Position numbers and translations under genes: made by a program
In this document: piece after piece, positions 15,746 through 26,866 of the stretch
Layout: each line of letters opens with the position of its first letter
How positions within the stretch are numbered: the first letter of the stretch is position 1
Assembly: GCF_009496535.1 (NCBI RefSeq)
Contig: NZ_WIDL01000004.1
Coordinates: 164,803-228,802 of the forward strand
Direction of reading: 5' to 3'
Length of the DNA stretch: 64,000 bases
Source: Stenotrophomonas sp. MYb238
GTDB lineage: Bacteria > Pseudomonadota > Gammaproteobacteria > Xanthomonadales > Xanthomonadaceae
The notes under the pieces: generated by a model
What the model was told of the DNA's origin: nothing
The model's input: the letters and a program-made list of their open reading frames with translations, nothing else
The model's database searches: none

Positions 15746-16846
15746 ATGCACATCGTCCGTCTCTCCTTGAACCGCGTCCGTCGGTTCGACTCCGTGGAAC
15801 TGGCTCCCCGTCCCGGGATCAACCTGATCACCGGCGCGAACGGAGCGGGCAAGACCAGCCTCCTGGAAGCCCTGCATCTGATGGCCTACGGGCGCAGTTT
15901 CCGCGGCCGGGTTCGCGATGGGCTGGTACAGAAAGGCGCCGAAGCGCTTGACGTCTTTGTCGAATGGCGCGAACAGGCCGGGGTGGGACCGGAGGGGCGG
16001 GTTCGCAGGGCCGGACTGCGTCACGGAGGCCAGGCCTGGAAAGGTCGCCTGGATGGCGAGGATGTCGCCCAGCTGGGGACGCTGTGCGCCGCGCTGGCCG
16101 TGGTGACCTTCGAACCGGGTAGCCATGCCCTGGTCAGTGGAGGCAGCGAACCGCGGCGACGCTTCGTCGATTGGGGTTTGTTCCACGTGGAACCTAATTT
16201 TCTCCCGCTTTGGCGCCGCTACACCCGGGCCCTGAAACAACGCAACGCCCTGCTCAAGGCGGGAGCCGCGCCCCGGCAGCTCGATGCCTGGGACCATGAA
16301 CTGGCCGAGGCAGGCGTTCCCCTGACTTCAAGACGGCAGCACTACCTGGAGCGTCTGCAGGAGCGGGCCGTGAGCATCGCCGCCGATCTTGCGCCGGGTC
16401 TACAGTTACAGGGCATCGAACTGCAGCCGGGCTGGCGCCGGCATGAAATGTCGCTGGCCGATGCACTGCTCATGTCGCGCGATCGCGACCGCGCGGTGGG
16501 GCATACGTCGGTCGGACCCCATCGGGCCGACTGGACCGTCGGTTACGGCGATATTCCCGGACGCGACGCGCTTTCCCGTGGGCAGGCCAAGCTCACCGCC
16601 TTGGCTTGCCTGCTGGCGCAGGCCGACGACTATGCGACCCAGCGCGGCGAGTGGCCGGTGATCGCGCTCGACGATCTCGGCGCGGAACTTGATCGCGACC
16701 ACCAGCAGCGCGTGGTGCAGCGGCTGGCGACCACACCTGCGCAGGTGTTCATCACCGCGACGGAGCCACCCACCGCGCTGGAAGAACAGCTGCGCCCTGC
16801 CGCCGTGTTCCACGTGGAACACGGCGGTATCCAAGTGCTGCAATGA
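15746..16846 (+). CDS. recF: DNA replication and repair protein RecF
   Basis: A 366-residue SMC-like ATPase: Walker A GANGAGKT at 30-37, the signature region SRGQAKLTALACLL, and the Walker B-type IALDDLGAELD near the C-terminus. RecF acts with RecO and RecR to load RecA at single-strand gaps. The second codon block (HIVRLSLNRVRRF) is the usual start. Two parS-like sites fall within the coding sequence, each encoding Phe-His-Val-Glu (146-149 and 355-358). gyrB follows after 110 nt. Confidence 0.96.
   Translation: MHIVRLSLNRVRRFDSVELAPRPGINLITGANGAGKTSLLEALHLMAYGRSFRGRVRDGLVQKGAEALDVFVEWREQAGVGPEGRVRRAGLRHGGQAWKGRLDGEDVAQLGTLCAALAVVTFEPGSHALVSGGSEPRRRFVDWGLFHVEPNFLPLWRRYTRALKQRNALLKAGAAPRQLDAWDHELAEAGVPLTSRRQHYLERLQERAVSIAADLAPGLQLQGIELQPGWRRHEMSLADALLMSRDRDRAVGHTSVGPHRADWTVGYGDIPGRDALSRGQAKLTALACLLAQADDYATQRGEWPVIALDDLGAELDRDHQQRVVQRLATTPAQVFITATEPPTALEEQLRPAAVFHVEHGGIQVLQ
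16179..16194. promoter_or_regulatory. parS-like site 4, inside recF
   Basis: TGTTCCACGTGGAACC within recF codons for LFHVEP; only the last base departs from a perfect 16-bp palindrome. Confidence 0.75.
16806..16821. promoter_or_regulatory. parS-like site 5, inside recF
   Basis: TGTTCCACGTGGAACA, a perfect 16-bp palindrome near the recF 3' end, encoding VFHVEH. Confidence 0.85.
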
Positions 16847-16932
16847 CCATTCCGGGTGCGTACGGGCCCGGCTGGTATACTTGCAACGATCCCCTCTTTA
16901 CTCACGCCCCGGCCTTTCGGGTCGGCGCGTGA

Positions 16933-19416
<2,484 letters not shown>

Positions 19417-19432
19417 CACAATCCGGCAACAC

Positions 19433-19460
19433 GGGCAGGCGCGGAACTGCGTGCCTGCCC
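19433..19460 (+). terminator. Hairpin downstream of gyrB
   Basis: GGGCAGGC...GCCTGCCC can form a long GC-rich hairpin 17 nt after the gyrB stop. There is no U-run, so it is either a weak terminator or an mRNA-stabilising structure. Confidence 0.45.
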
Positions 19461-19489
19461 GCTTCTCCCGCTGCCGTCCCAGGATCACG

Positions 19490-20332
19490 ATGTCCGTACC
19501 ACCGCCGGTTCCGTTGTCCGTCCCGCCCGGCACGCCGCCGGTATCCCGCGAAGGTTCTCCCCTGCTGGGATTCGGACTGGATGTCCTGCTGGCTGCGTGC
19601 ATCCTGCTGGGCCTGAGCCTGTTCTGTGGCCTGGCATGGGGACTGTGGCGCGGTTTCGAGGTCGGTCTGGCGCTTGCGCGCGATGGCGGTGGTGCGCCGG
19701 ACGCGACCCAGCTGGGCTCGCAGCTGGGCCAGCCGGGTGCCCTGGCGCAGATGCTGATCGCGCTGGTTTCCACCGGCGCCACGGCCCTGGTGCTCTACTT
19801 CTGGCGGCGTCGCGCCTCGGTGGCCGAACGCGCCTCGTCCCTGGCCGCCGTGCGGCGGAGTTCCACCTGGGGATGGACCCTGCTGGTGGCCATCGGCGTG
19901 TTCGCCGGCAGCAGCCTGATCGGATGGGCCGGGAAGCAGGTCGGTATCGACCCGGTGCCGACCAACCTGCCGCTGATGGAGCAGGCGCTGGCCCACTATC
20001 CCGTGTTCCTGGTCGCTTTCGCGGTGTTTCTGGCCCCGGCGTATGAGGAACTGCTGTTCCGGCGCGTGTTGTTCGGCCGTCTGTGGGCCGCCGGCCGTCC
20101 CTGGCTGGGCATGGTGCTCAGCGGCGCCGCCTTTGCGTTCATCCACGAAATACCCGGCACCAGCGACAACGGACTGCCCGAGATCCTGCAGTTGTGGCTG
20201 GTCTATGGCGGCATGGGCGTCGCTTTCGCCTGGCTGTACCGCAGGACCGGGACCTTGTGGGCCGCCATCGCCGCGCATACGCTCAACAATGCCGTGGCCC
20301 TGGCCGCGCTGGTGCTCTTCGGCATCCAGTAA
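19490..20332 (+). CDS. CPBP-family intramembrane metalloprotease (type II CAAX/Abi)
   Basis: A 280-residue membrane protein with a Pro-rich N-terminus and about seven hydrophobic segments. The family motifs are present: YEELLFRRVLFG (EExxxR), FAFIHE (FxxxH), and WAAIAAHTLNNAV (HxxxN). CPBP glutamic/metallo-proteases cut membrane or secreted peptides; in bacteria several act on bacteriocin immunity or signalling, but the substrate here is unknown. The ATG at 19490 follows AGGA at 19481-19484. It is the first gene after gyrB. Confidence 0.88.
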   Translation: MSVPPPVPLSVPPGTPPVSREGSPLLGFGLDVLLAACILLGLSLFCGLAWGLWRGFEVGLALARDGGGAPDATQLGSQLGQPGALAQMLIALVSTGATALVLYFWRRRASVAERASSLAAVRRSSTWGWTLLVAIGVFAGSSLIGWAGKQVGIDPVPTNLPLMEQALAHYPVFLVAFAVFLAPAYEELLFRRVLFGRLWAAGRPWLGMVLSGAAFAFIHEIPGTSDNGLPEILQLWLVYGGMGVAFAWLYRRTGTLWAAIAAHTLNNAVALAALVLFGIQ

Positions 20333-20406
20333 TCGGTGTTGACCGATTGACGGAAATTTAAGCCGGGCGCTCGCACACTGCGGACATGAACGAGGGGAAA
20401 TCCACC

Positions 20407-21213
20407 ATGAAACCCGTGCTGTTCGGCGTTGCCATCGCGCTGTTGCTGGGCGCCTGTGCGACGACCACCTCGCCCACCGGCCGCCGCCAGATCGTTGGCG
20501 GGGTGTCGCAGCAGCAGCTGGACCAGCTCGGTGCGCAGGCCTTCGCCGAGACCAAGGCCAAGCAGACCCTGAGCAGCGACGGCAGGCAGAATGCCTATGT
20601 GCAGTGCGTGGTCAACGCGCTGGTGGCGCAACTGCCGCAACAGTACAAAGGCGTGCGCTGGGAAACGGCCTTGTTCGTGGAGAAGGAACCCAACGCCTTC
20701 GCCCTGCCCGGCGGCAAGGTCGGCGTGAACACCGGCATCTTCAGCGTCGCCAAGAACCAGGACCAGCTGGCGGCGGTGCTGGGTCATGAGATCGGCCATG
20801 TGATCTCGCGGCACCACGAGGAGCGCCTGACCCGCCAGCAGAACACCCAGGTGGGCCTGGGCATCCTGGGCGCCCTGGCCGGGGCCGCCTATGGCGATAC
20901 CGCTGCCGGTGCGGTCAACCAGTTCGGCAGCATCGGCGCGCAGGGACTGATCCTGCTGCCCAACTCCCGCACCCAGGAAAGCGAGGCCGACGTGGTCGGC
21001 CAGCGCCTGATGGCCCAGGCCGGGTTCGATCCGGCCCAGGCCGTGGGCCTGTGGCAGAACATGATGGCCGCGGGCGGCGCGCGTTCGCCGCAATGGCTTT
21101 CCACCCACCCCGATCCGGCCAACCGGATCCGCGAACTGCAGCGCGACGTCGCTTCCCTGGAGCCTGTCTACCGGCAGGCGCGGCAGGCTGGACGGGTACC
21201 GCGCTGTGGTTGA
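20407..21213 (+). CDS. M48-family metallopeptidase lipoprotein
   Basis: A 268-residue protein with a lipoprotein signal (LLLGAC, Cys at ~18) and the zinc motif HEIGH at 127-131, with the downstream metal ligand in QESEADVVGQRLM. It is closest in layout to LoiP/YggG and YcaL-type periplasmic proteases that degrade or assemble outer-membrane proteins. The start at 20407 is preceded by GAGGGGAAA; an ATG at 20386 would disrupt the signal. The ending (STHPDPANRIRELQRD) is typical of the family. Confidence 0.9.
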   Translation: MKPVLFGVAIALLLGACATTTSPTGRRQIVGGVSQQQLDQLGAQAFAETKAKQTLSSDGRQNAYVQCVVNALVAQLPQQYKGVRWETALFVEKEPNAFALPGGKVGVNTGIFSVAKNQDQLAAVLGHEIGHVISRHHEERLTRQQNTQVGLGILGALAGAAYGDTAAGAVNQFGSIGAQGLILLPNSRTQESEADVVGQRLMAQAGFDPAQAVGLWQNMMAAGGARSPQWLSTHPDPANRIRELQRDVASLEPVYRQARQAGRVPRCG

Positions 21214-21366
21214 CCCTTGGACATGGCCCGGCTCCGCCCTGGACATTGGTGCAGTACAGCAATGGAAGTGATTTCTCCGTCAAAAATTTTCTGTTACGTT
21301 TGGCGGCTCCGTCTTCCCAGACCGTCCGTTTACAGCACCGCCCCCGCGGTTTCATCGAGGTGACCC

Positions 21367-22560
21367 ATGATCTCCCGCAGCCATAAGCAGGCCCTGCTTT
21401 CCGTCCTCATCGCTACCGTGCTCGGCGGCGTTGTGGTTGCCGATGCTGCCGCCCAGGCGCGCTCCTCCGAACGTTCGGGCGAACGCCGCAACCGCGGTTC
21501 GGCCAAGGCCGAAGTGCTGTATCCGGAAGCGACCCGCGAGGAGCCCAAGGCCAAGTCGTCCTCGAAGATGGGCAGCAAGCTGCAGAAGCTCTTCGCCGCC
21601 TACAACAAGGACGAGTACGAGGAAACCCGCAAGCTGGCCGACGAGATCCTCGCCTCCGGCGACGCCAACGACTACGACAAGGCCGTGGCCAACCAGCTGG
21701 CCTCGCAGGCCGCCTACAACCTGGACGACACCGCCGCCGCCAAGCAGTACCTGCAGCAGGCCGTCGCCCTGAACCAGCTGGACAACAACGGCCATTTCCA
21801 GGCCATGCTGATGCTGGCCCAGCTGCAGCTGCAGGACGAGCAGTACGCCGAAGGCCTGGCCAACCTGGACAAGTACCTGGCCGAGTCCAAGTCGCACAAG
21901 CCCGAGGAACTGATCATCAAGGGCCAGGCGCTGTACCAGACCGAGAAGTACGCCGAGGCCATCCCGGTGCTGAAGGCGGCCATCGCCGCTTCGCCCGAGC
22001 CCAAGGACAACTGGAACCAGCTGCTGATGGCCGCCTACGCCGAAGCCGGCCAGACCGGCGAAGCGGTGAAGGAAGCCGAGGCCCTGGCCGCGAAGAACCC
22101 GGCCGACAAGAAAGCGCAAATCAACCTGGCCAGCATGTACATGCAGGCCGACCAGATGGACAAGGCCGCCGCGGTGATGGACAAGCTGCGCGCGACCGGA
22201 CAGCTCAGCGAAGAGCGCGAGTACAAGCAGCTGTACTCGATCTACGCCAACACCGAGAACAAGGAAAAGGACGTCATTGCGGTGATCAACGAGGGCCTGT
22301 CCAAGGGCATCCTCAAGCCGGACTACCAGGTCTACCTGGCGCTGGCGCAGTCGTACTACTACTCCGACCAGATCCCGCAGGCCATCGAGGCGTGGCAGAA
22401 GGCCGCCCCGCTTTCCAAGGATGGCGAGACCTACCTGAATCTGGCGCGTGTGCTGCATGCCGAAGGACGGATTCCCGAAGCCAAGCAGGCTGCGCGGGAC
22501 GCAAAGGCTAAAGGTGTGAAGAATCCGGCCGATGCAGACAAGATCATCAACCTGAAGTAA
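21367..22560 (+). CDS. Exported TPR protein upstream of tonB
   Basis: A 397-residue protein with an N-terminal signal peptide (QALLSVLIATVLGGVVVADAAAQA), a basic Arg-rich stretch, then tetratricopeptide-like helical repeats over most of its length (for example ANLDKYLAESKSHKPEELII and IEAWQKAAPLSKDGETYLNL). No enzyme motif was seen. It stands directly before tonB-exbB-exbD, as in Xanthomonas genomes, which suggests a periplasmic scaffold linked to TonB-dependent transport; the role is inference. Confidence 0.85.
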   Translation: MISRSHKQALLSVLIATVLGGVVVADAAAQARSSERSGERRNRGSAKAEVLYPEATREEPKAKSSSKMGSKLQKLFAAYNKDEYEETRKLADEILASGDANDYDKAVANQLASQAAYNLDDTAAAKQYLQQAVALNQLDNNGHFQAMLMLAQLQLQDEQYAEGLANLDKYLAESKSHKPEELIIKGQALYQTEKYAEAIPVLKAAIAASPEPKDNWNQLLMAAYAEAGQTGEAVKEAEALAAKNPADKKAQINLASMYMQADQMDKAAAVMDKLRATGQLSEEREYKQLYSIYANTENKEKDVIAVINEGLSKGILKPDYQVYLALAQSYYYSDQIPQAIEAWQKAAPLSKDGETYLNLARVLHAEGRIPEAKQAARDAKAKGVKNPADADKIINLK

Positions 22561-22706
22561 GCGGGAATAACGCCTGAACAGCTGCAGATGTGATGCGCAG
22601 CTGGTCAGGATTGGTATAAGCTTGGAGGTTCCTGCGGTGTCATGCACCGCTGAATCAGGGGCGTCGGAACAACGCCGCCCCGGCCCCACTAACGAGCTCT
22701 TGGCGC

Positions 22707-23228
22707 ATGACGGAACAACTGGTTTTCCACCACAGGTATGACGGCGAGAAAGACAAGGGTCTGAGCTGGCCCCGCATCGCCGGCATCGCCTTCGTAATCG
22801 CACTCCATCTGGCAGCCCTGATGATGCTCCTGATCCCGGCCGTGGCCCCGAAGGCCGCTACGGAGAAGGAACGCAACGTCATGGTGACCCTGGTCGACGC
22901 TCCGCCGCCGCCACCCCCGCCGCCGTCGCCGCCGGCCCAGGTCACCGACATCCAGGCCAGCGTGGACATCTCGTCCAAGAACATGAACCCGCCGCGTTAC
23001 CCGCCGGCCGCCTTCCGCGCCGGCATCCAGGGCGAGGTCATCCTCATCATTGATGTCGACGCCAGCGGCAACGTCACCAATGTGTCCGTCGAGAAGTCCA
23101 GCCGTAACCGTGACCTCGACCGCGCCGCCATGGACGCGGCACGCAAGTGGAAGTTCAACCCTTCCGTCATCAATGGACAAAAGGCGGCTGGTCGCGTGCG
23201 CGTCCCGGTCAACTTTGCGCTGAGCTGA
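22707..23228 (+). CDS. tonB: Energy transducer TonB
   Basis: A 173-residue protein with a short cytoplasmic N-terminus, one membrane helix (IAGIAFVIALHLAALMMLLI), a Pro-rich spacer (PPPPPPPPSPPAQ) and a C-terminal TonB domain (YPPAAFRAGIQGEVILIIDV...AARKWKFNPSVINGQ). It transmits proton-motive force from ExbB/ExbD to TonB-dependent receptors; at least two such receptors are encoded in this window. The periplasmic spacer is short. A TATAAG box at ~22614 may be its -10. Confidence 0.93.
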   Translation: MTEQLVFHHRYDGEKDKGLSWPRIAGIAFVIALHLAALMMLLIPAVAPKAATEKERNVMVTLVDAPPPPPPPPSPPAQVTDIQASVDISSKNMNPPRYPPAAFRAGIQGEVILIIDVDASGNVTNVSVEKSSRNRDLDRAAMDAARKWKFNPSVINGQKAAGRVRVPVNFALS

Positions 23229-23312
23229 TCCTCCGGCGGCCAAGGGCCGCCAGCGGGAACCGTTCGACTTTAGCTATACCCTTTAACACCACACACAACA
23301 AAGGTAAGCGTC

Positions 23313-24056
23313 ATGCTGCAGGAAATCTTCATCGCCGCTGCTGCCGGGGGCAACGCAAACAACGCGCTCTCGCAGATGGGCTTCGAGCATCTGATTCACG
23401 AAATGACCTCCAAGCCGGGTGACTTCGCGGTTTCCTGGGTCGTGCTGCTGACCCTGGTCGCGATGTCGGCGATGTCCTGGTACTGGACCGTTATCAACAT
23501 CTTCCGTACCGCCCGCCTGAAGTCGGCTTCCGACCGCGTGCCGGGCATGTTCTGGGATGCCGCCAATGCCCAGGACGCCATCCGCGCGATGGAAGAGCAG
23601 CCGGCTTCCGAGCCGTTCTCCAAGATCGCCCTGGACGCCGCCCAGGCTGCTGCGCACCACCAGCAGGCCGGCGCCGCCGAGACCCTGAGCCGTTCGGAGT
23701 TCGTCGACCGCGCCCTGCGTCAGGCCGTCACCCGCGAATCCAACAAGCTGCAGGGCGGCATGATCCTGCTGGCCACCGTCGGCGCGACCGCTCCGTTCGT
23801 GGGTCTGCTGGGTACCGTGTGGGGCATCTACGGCGCGCTGATCAAGATCGGTGCCACCGGCTCCGCTTCGATCGACGCCGTTGCCGGCCCGGTGGGTGAA
23901 GCGCTGATCATGACCGCGATCGGTCTGTTCGTCGCGATCCCGGCCGTGTTCGCCTTCAACTTCTTCAGCAAGATCAACAGCGCCACCGTCAGCAAGTTCG
24001 ACACCTTCGCGCACGATCTGCACGACTTCTTCGCCACCGGCTCGCGCGTTCGCTGA
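23313..24056 (+). CDS. exbB: MotA/TolQ/ExbB proton-channel protein
   Basis: A 247-residue inner-membrane protein with three predicted helices and the family core PFVGLLGTVWGIYGALIKIG followed by VGEALIMTAIGLFVAIPAVFAFN. ExbB pentamers with ExbD form the proton channel powering TonB. It is 84 nt after tonB and 45 nt before exbD1, consistent with one transcript. Confidence 0.94.
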   Translation: MLQEIFIAAAAGGNANNALSQMGFEHLIHEMTSKPGDFAVSWVVLLTLVAMSAMSWYWTVINIFRTARLKSASDRVPGMFWDAANAQDAIRAMEEQPASEPFSKIALDAAQAAAHHQQAGAAETLSRSEFVDRALRQAVTRESNKLQGGMILLATVGATAPFVGLLGTVWGIYGALIKIGATGSASIDAVAGPVGEALIMTAIGLFVAIPAVFAFNFFSKINSATVSKFDTFAHDLHDFFATGSRVR

Positions 24057-24101
24057 GCCGGCAGCAGAGCAGTCCTCGCAACGATATAGACGGAGCCCGT
24101 T

Positions 24102-24527
24102 ATGGCTTTCAGTAGTGGTAACAGCGGCGGCCCCATGGCCGACATCAACGTCACGCCCCTCGTGGACGTGATGCTGGTGCTGCTGATCATCTTCATCATC
24201 ACGGCTCCCCTGATGTCCCACAAGGTCAAGGTAGAGCTGCCCGAGGCCAACCTGTACATCAACCCGGACGACGCCGAAAAGCGTTCCGGGCCGATCACGG
24301 TGGCGGTCAAGGAAGACGGTTCGCTCTACTGGAACGATGAGCCGGTGTCGAAGGAGACCCTGGAATCGCGTTTCGCCACTGCTGCCCAGCAGACGCCGCA
24401 GCCGCCGCTCAATCTGCGTGGTGACAAGACCACCAAGATGAGCGTGATCAACGAAGTGACCAAGATCGCGCAGAGCCAGGGCATGCTGGACGTCGGTTTC
24501 GTTGCCACCAAAGAAAAGGGGCAATAA
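24102..24527 (+). CDS. exbD1: Biopolymer transporter ExbD, first copy
   Basis: A 141-residue protein with a single N-terminal helix containing the proton-carrying Asp ([16 protein letters not shown]) and a periplasmic domain. Its first ~100 bp are almost identical to the start of the next gene, while the C-terminal halves differ. In Xanthomonas campestris a tonB-exbB-exbD1-exbD2 cluster is known. Confidence 0.94.
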   Translation: MAFSSGNSGGPMADINVTPLVDVMLVLLIIFIITAPLMSHKVKVELPEANLYINPDDAEKRSGPITVAVKEDGSLYWNDEPVSKETLESRFATAAQQTPQPPLNLRGDKTTKMSVINEVTKIAQSQGMLDVGFVATKEKGQ

Positions 24528-24530
24528 GCG

Positions 24531-24941
24531 ATGGCATTCAGTAGTGGTGGAAACAGGGGCCCCATGGCCGACATCAACGTCACGCCTCTCGTGGACGTGA
24601 TGCTGGTGCTGCTGATCATCTTCATCGTGACTGCGCCGATCATGACGTACCCGATCGCCGTGGACCTGCCGCAGCGGGTCATCAACCCGCCGCCGCAGCT
24701 GCGCGAGCCGCCGCCGCCGATTGATCTGCGCGTGGATGCGAGCAATCAGGTTTACTGGAACAACAGCCCGGTGAACGTGAACGAGCTGCAGCAGAAGATG
24801 GAAGAAGAAGTACAGAAGGATCCGACCAACCAGCCGGAACTTCGCATCGATGCCAATCCGGATTCGGAGTACGAGGTCATGGCCAAGATCCTGGCCCAGG
24901 CCAAGAACGCCCAGATGAAGAAGATCGGTTTCGTGCAGTAA
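24531..24941 (+). CDS. exbD2: Biopolymer transporter ExbD, second copy
   Basis: A 136-residue ExbD with the same Asp-containing helix ([16 protein letters not shown]) and a distinct periplasmic domain ending [20 protein letters not shown]. It starts 3 nt after the exbD1 stop. The last third of its coding sequence and its terminator are repeated almost exactly 522 bp downstream in the third copy. Confidence 0.94.
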   Translation: MAFSSGGNRGPMADINVTPLVDVMLVLLIIFIVTAPIMTYPIAVDLPQRVINPPPQLREPPPPIDLRVDASNQVYWNNSPVNVNELQQKMEEEVQKDPTNQPELRIDANPDSEYEVMAKILAQAKNAQMKKIGFVQ

Positions 24942-24968
24942 CGCAATACCCAAGTCATGACGCGACTG

Positions 24969-25003
24969 GAAAACGCTCCCGCTAGCCGGGGGCGTTTTTT
25001 TTT
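24969..25003 (+). terminator. Intrinsic terminator after exbD2
   Basis: AACGCTCCCGCTAGCCGGGGGCGTT stem followed by nine T residues; ends the tonB-exb transcript unless read through into the third copy. Confidence 0.9.
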
Positions 25004-25067
25004 GCCTTTGCAGTCCGGCCTTATGAGCTGTTAAGGTTCCGAGATAACAAAGCAGGGGAAGCTTTGC

Positions 25068-25463
25068 ATGGCGAAGTCGAGCAAGGTTGTCATGGTGGTT
25101 GTACTGGTGGTTGTGCTGGCAGCGCTGGGTTGGCTTGCCGCCACTGTAGTAACTGCAAGGTGGATGATGCACCCGATTACCGTGGATCTACCGCAGCGGA
25201 CTGCCAAGCCAGCAACAGTAAGCAACGGCACACCGCAGACGATTGATCTGCGCGTGGATGCAGACAACCGGATCTACTGGAACAAAAGCCAGGTAGCCCT
25301 GGAAGAGTTGCAGCAGAGGATGGAGGCAGAAGTAAGGAAGAATCCGGCCAACCCGCCGGAACTTCGCATCGACGCCAATCCGGATTCGGAGTACGAGGTC
25401 ATGGCCAAGATCCTGGCCCAGGCCAAGAACGCCCAGATGAAGAAGATCGGTTTCGTGCAGTAA
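25068..25463 (+). CDS. ExbD-like paralogue lacking the proton-channel aspartate
   Basis: A 131-residue protein whose periplasmic part (from ITVDLPQR onward) is clearly ExbD-like and whose last 36 residues match exbD2 exactly. The N-terminal helix is replaced by KVVMVVVLVVVLAALGWLAA, which has no Asp; the conserved NVTPLVDV block is missing. It therefore probably cannot conduct protons as a normal ExbD. AGGGGAAG lies 9 nt before the ATG, so it looks translatable, and it has its own copy of the exbD2 terminator. It could be an inactive relic of a partial tandem duplication or a regulatory or receptor-sensing variant. Confidence 0.82.
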   Translation: MAKSSKVVMVVVLVVVLAALGWLAATVVTARWMMHPITVDLPQRTAKPATVSNGTPQTIDLRVDADNRIYWNKSQVALEELQQRMEAEVRKNPANPPELRIDANPDSEYEVMAKILAQAKNAQMKKIGFVQ

Positions 25464-25491
25464 CGCAATACCCAAGTCATGACGCGACTGG

Positions 25492-25523
25492 AAAACGCCC
25501 CCGCTAGCCGGGGGCGTTTTTTT
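25492..25523 (+). terminator. Intrinsic terminator after the third exbD copy (duplicate)
   Basis: AACGCCCCCGCTAGCCGGGGGCGTT plus seven T residues, a copy of the exbD2 terminator with one base change that improves stem pairing. Confidence 0.9.
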
Positions 25524-25679
25524 ATGACGACGAGAAGCTACGAATGCGTGCCGTCCGTAATCGGACGGCTGGGTACTTGAAGGTCGAAGAAGACCGCATC
25601 CGCGAAGTTCATGGGGCCGCGCTGCCTACAACGCGTCGCTTCCCACAAACACGGCCGCGCGTTGTTGCCGGCGACGCTC

Positions 25680-26435
25680 TCAGGAGCCGCGCGCGATTAC
25701 CGCCAAATATGCTCTCACCGTGGCGTCGAGGCCGTCGTACAGCGCTTCGCCGATCAGGGCGTGGCCGATGGAGACTTCCAGCACCTGCGGCACGTCGTGC
25801 AGGAAACGGCCGAGGTTGGCCTGCGACAGGTCGTGGCCGGCGTTGACGCCCAACCCCGCCGCCTGCGCACGCCTGGCCGCATCCGCGAACAGGGCGATCG
25901 CCGCGTCTGGAGTGCCGGCGGCGAAGGCTTCGGCATAGGGGCCGGTATAGAGTTCGATGCGGTCCGCGCCAAGCGCCGCGGCGGCTGCGATTGCGGGGTT
26001 GCCGGCATCGACGAACAGGCTGACCCGGCAGCCGACGTCCTTCAATGCGGCGATCAGGGGGCGCAGGCGCTCGCCGTCGCGGGCGAAATCGAAACCATGG
26101 TCCGAGGTGAGCTGGCCGTCGCCATCGGGCACCAGCGTTGCCTGTGCCGGCCGGGTCTGCGCGCACAGCGGCAGCAGCCCGGGATACCCCGGACGCGGCG
26201 GTGCGAACGGATTGCCCTCGATGTTGAACTCCACGCCGCGTTCGCGGGTGAGCGCGGAAAGCGCGTGCACGTCGTCGGCGCGGATGTGGCGCTGGTCGGG
26301 GCGCGGATGCACGGTGATGCCGTGCGCGCCGGCGTCCAGGCAGGCGGTCGCCGCGCGCAGCACGTCCGGGTCGTTGCCGCCGCGGGAGTTGCGCAGGACG
26401 GCGATCTTGTTGACGTTGACGCTGAGACGGGTCAT
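25680..26435 (-). CDS. pdxJ: Pyridoxine 5'-phosphate synthase PdxJ
   Basis: A 251-residue TIM-barrel enzyme: [20 protein letters not shown] at the start, [27 protein letters not shown], and [15 protein letters not shown]. It condenses 1-deoxyxylulose-5-phosphate with 3-amino-2-oxopropyl phosphate to make the vitamin B6 precursor. Its ATG overlaps the stop of the upstream small membrane protein gene by four bases. It converges on the exbD genes, the usual xanthomonad arrangement. Confidence 0.97.
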   Translation of the reverse strand: MTRLSVNVNKIAVLRNSRGGNDPDVLRAATACLDAGAHGITVHPRPDQRHIRADDVHALSALTRERGVEFNIEGNPFAPPRPGYPGLLPLCAQTRPAQATLVPDGDGQLTSDHGFDFARDGERLRPLIAALKDVGCRVSLFVDAGNPAIAAAAALGADRIELYTGPYAEAFAAGTPDAAIALFADAARRAQAAGLGVNAGHDLSQANLGRFLHDVPQVLEVSIGHALIGEALYDGLDATVRAYLAVIARGS

Positions 26436-26710
26436 GACGGCGGGTGTTCTTCGGATGCGGGGGAAGAAGGGGCAACGGTCGCGGTCCTGCCCGGCCCCAG
26501 CTGTTCGCGCAGGGCCTGCAGCTCGGCCGGGTGGAGCGCCCGGGGCGTCTGGCTGGCGGTGCCGCCGAAGCGTGCCGCGTACAGTCCTTTCATCCACAGC
26601 AGGAACAGCAGCAGCGCCGCGAGCAGCGACAGGAGCAGCAGCCACGTCTGCGTGGTCGTGATGGCAAGGACGAAGGCGCCCAGTGCGAGCAGCAGGAACA
26701 GCCAATACAT
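26432..26710 (-). CDS. Small two-helix membrane protein, function unknown
   Basis: A 92-residue protein with two adjacent hydrophobic helices ([16 protein letters not shown] and [16 protein letters not shown]) and a polar C-terminus. The ATG at 26710 follows GGGGAGA at good spacing. It is translationally coupled to pdxJ by an ATGA overlap, which points to co-expression but not to a function. No family recognised. Confidence 0.75.
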   Translation of the reverse strand: MYWLFLLLALGAFVLAITTTQTWLLLLSLLAALLLFLLWMKGLYAARFGGTASQTPRALHPAELQALREQLGPGRTATVAPSSPASEEHPPS

Positions 26711-26866
26711 GACGGTCTCCCCGATAGGGCACCCAGTGTAGCGGTCCGCCCGGGGCCGCTTCCACGCGCCAGGACCCAGCGACGTCCTGCGCACGCGCGG
26801 TGCCGGGCATGGAGGTGGCGGCCGGGTACCCTGGCCGGTGGCATGCGCGGCCGCGCGCAGCCCCTG

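Noticed and set aside
15424-15951. 175-codon open frame running into recF
   Set aside because: It crosses DnaA boxes and overlaps the well-supported recF start in another frame; no family similarity.
25544-25846. Short open frame after the third exbD copy
   Set aside because: It overlaps pdxJ antisense, with no ribosome-binding site and no recognisable sequence.
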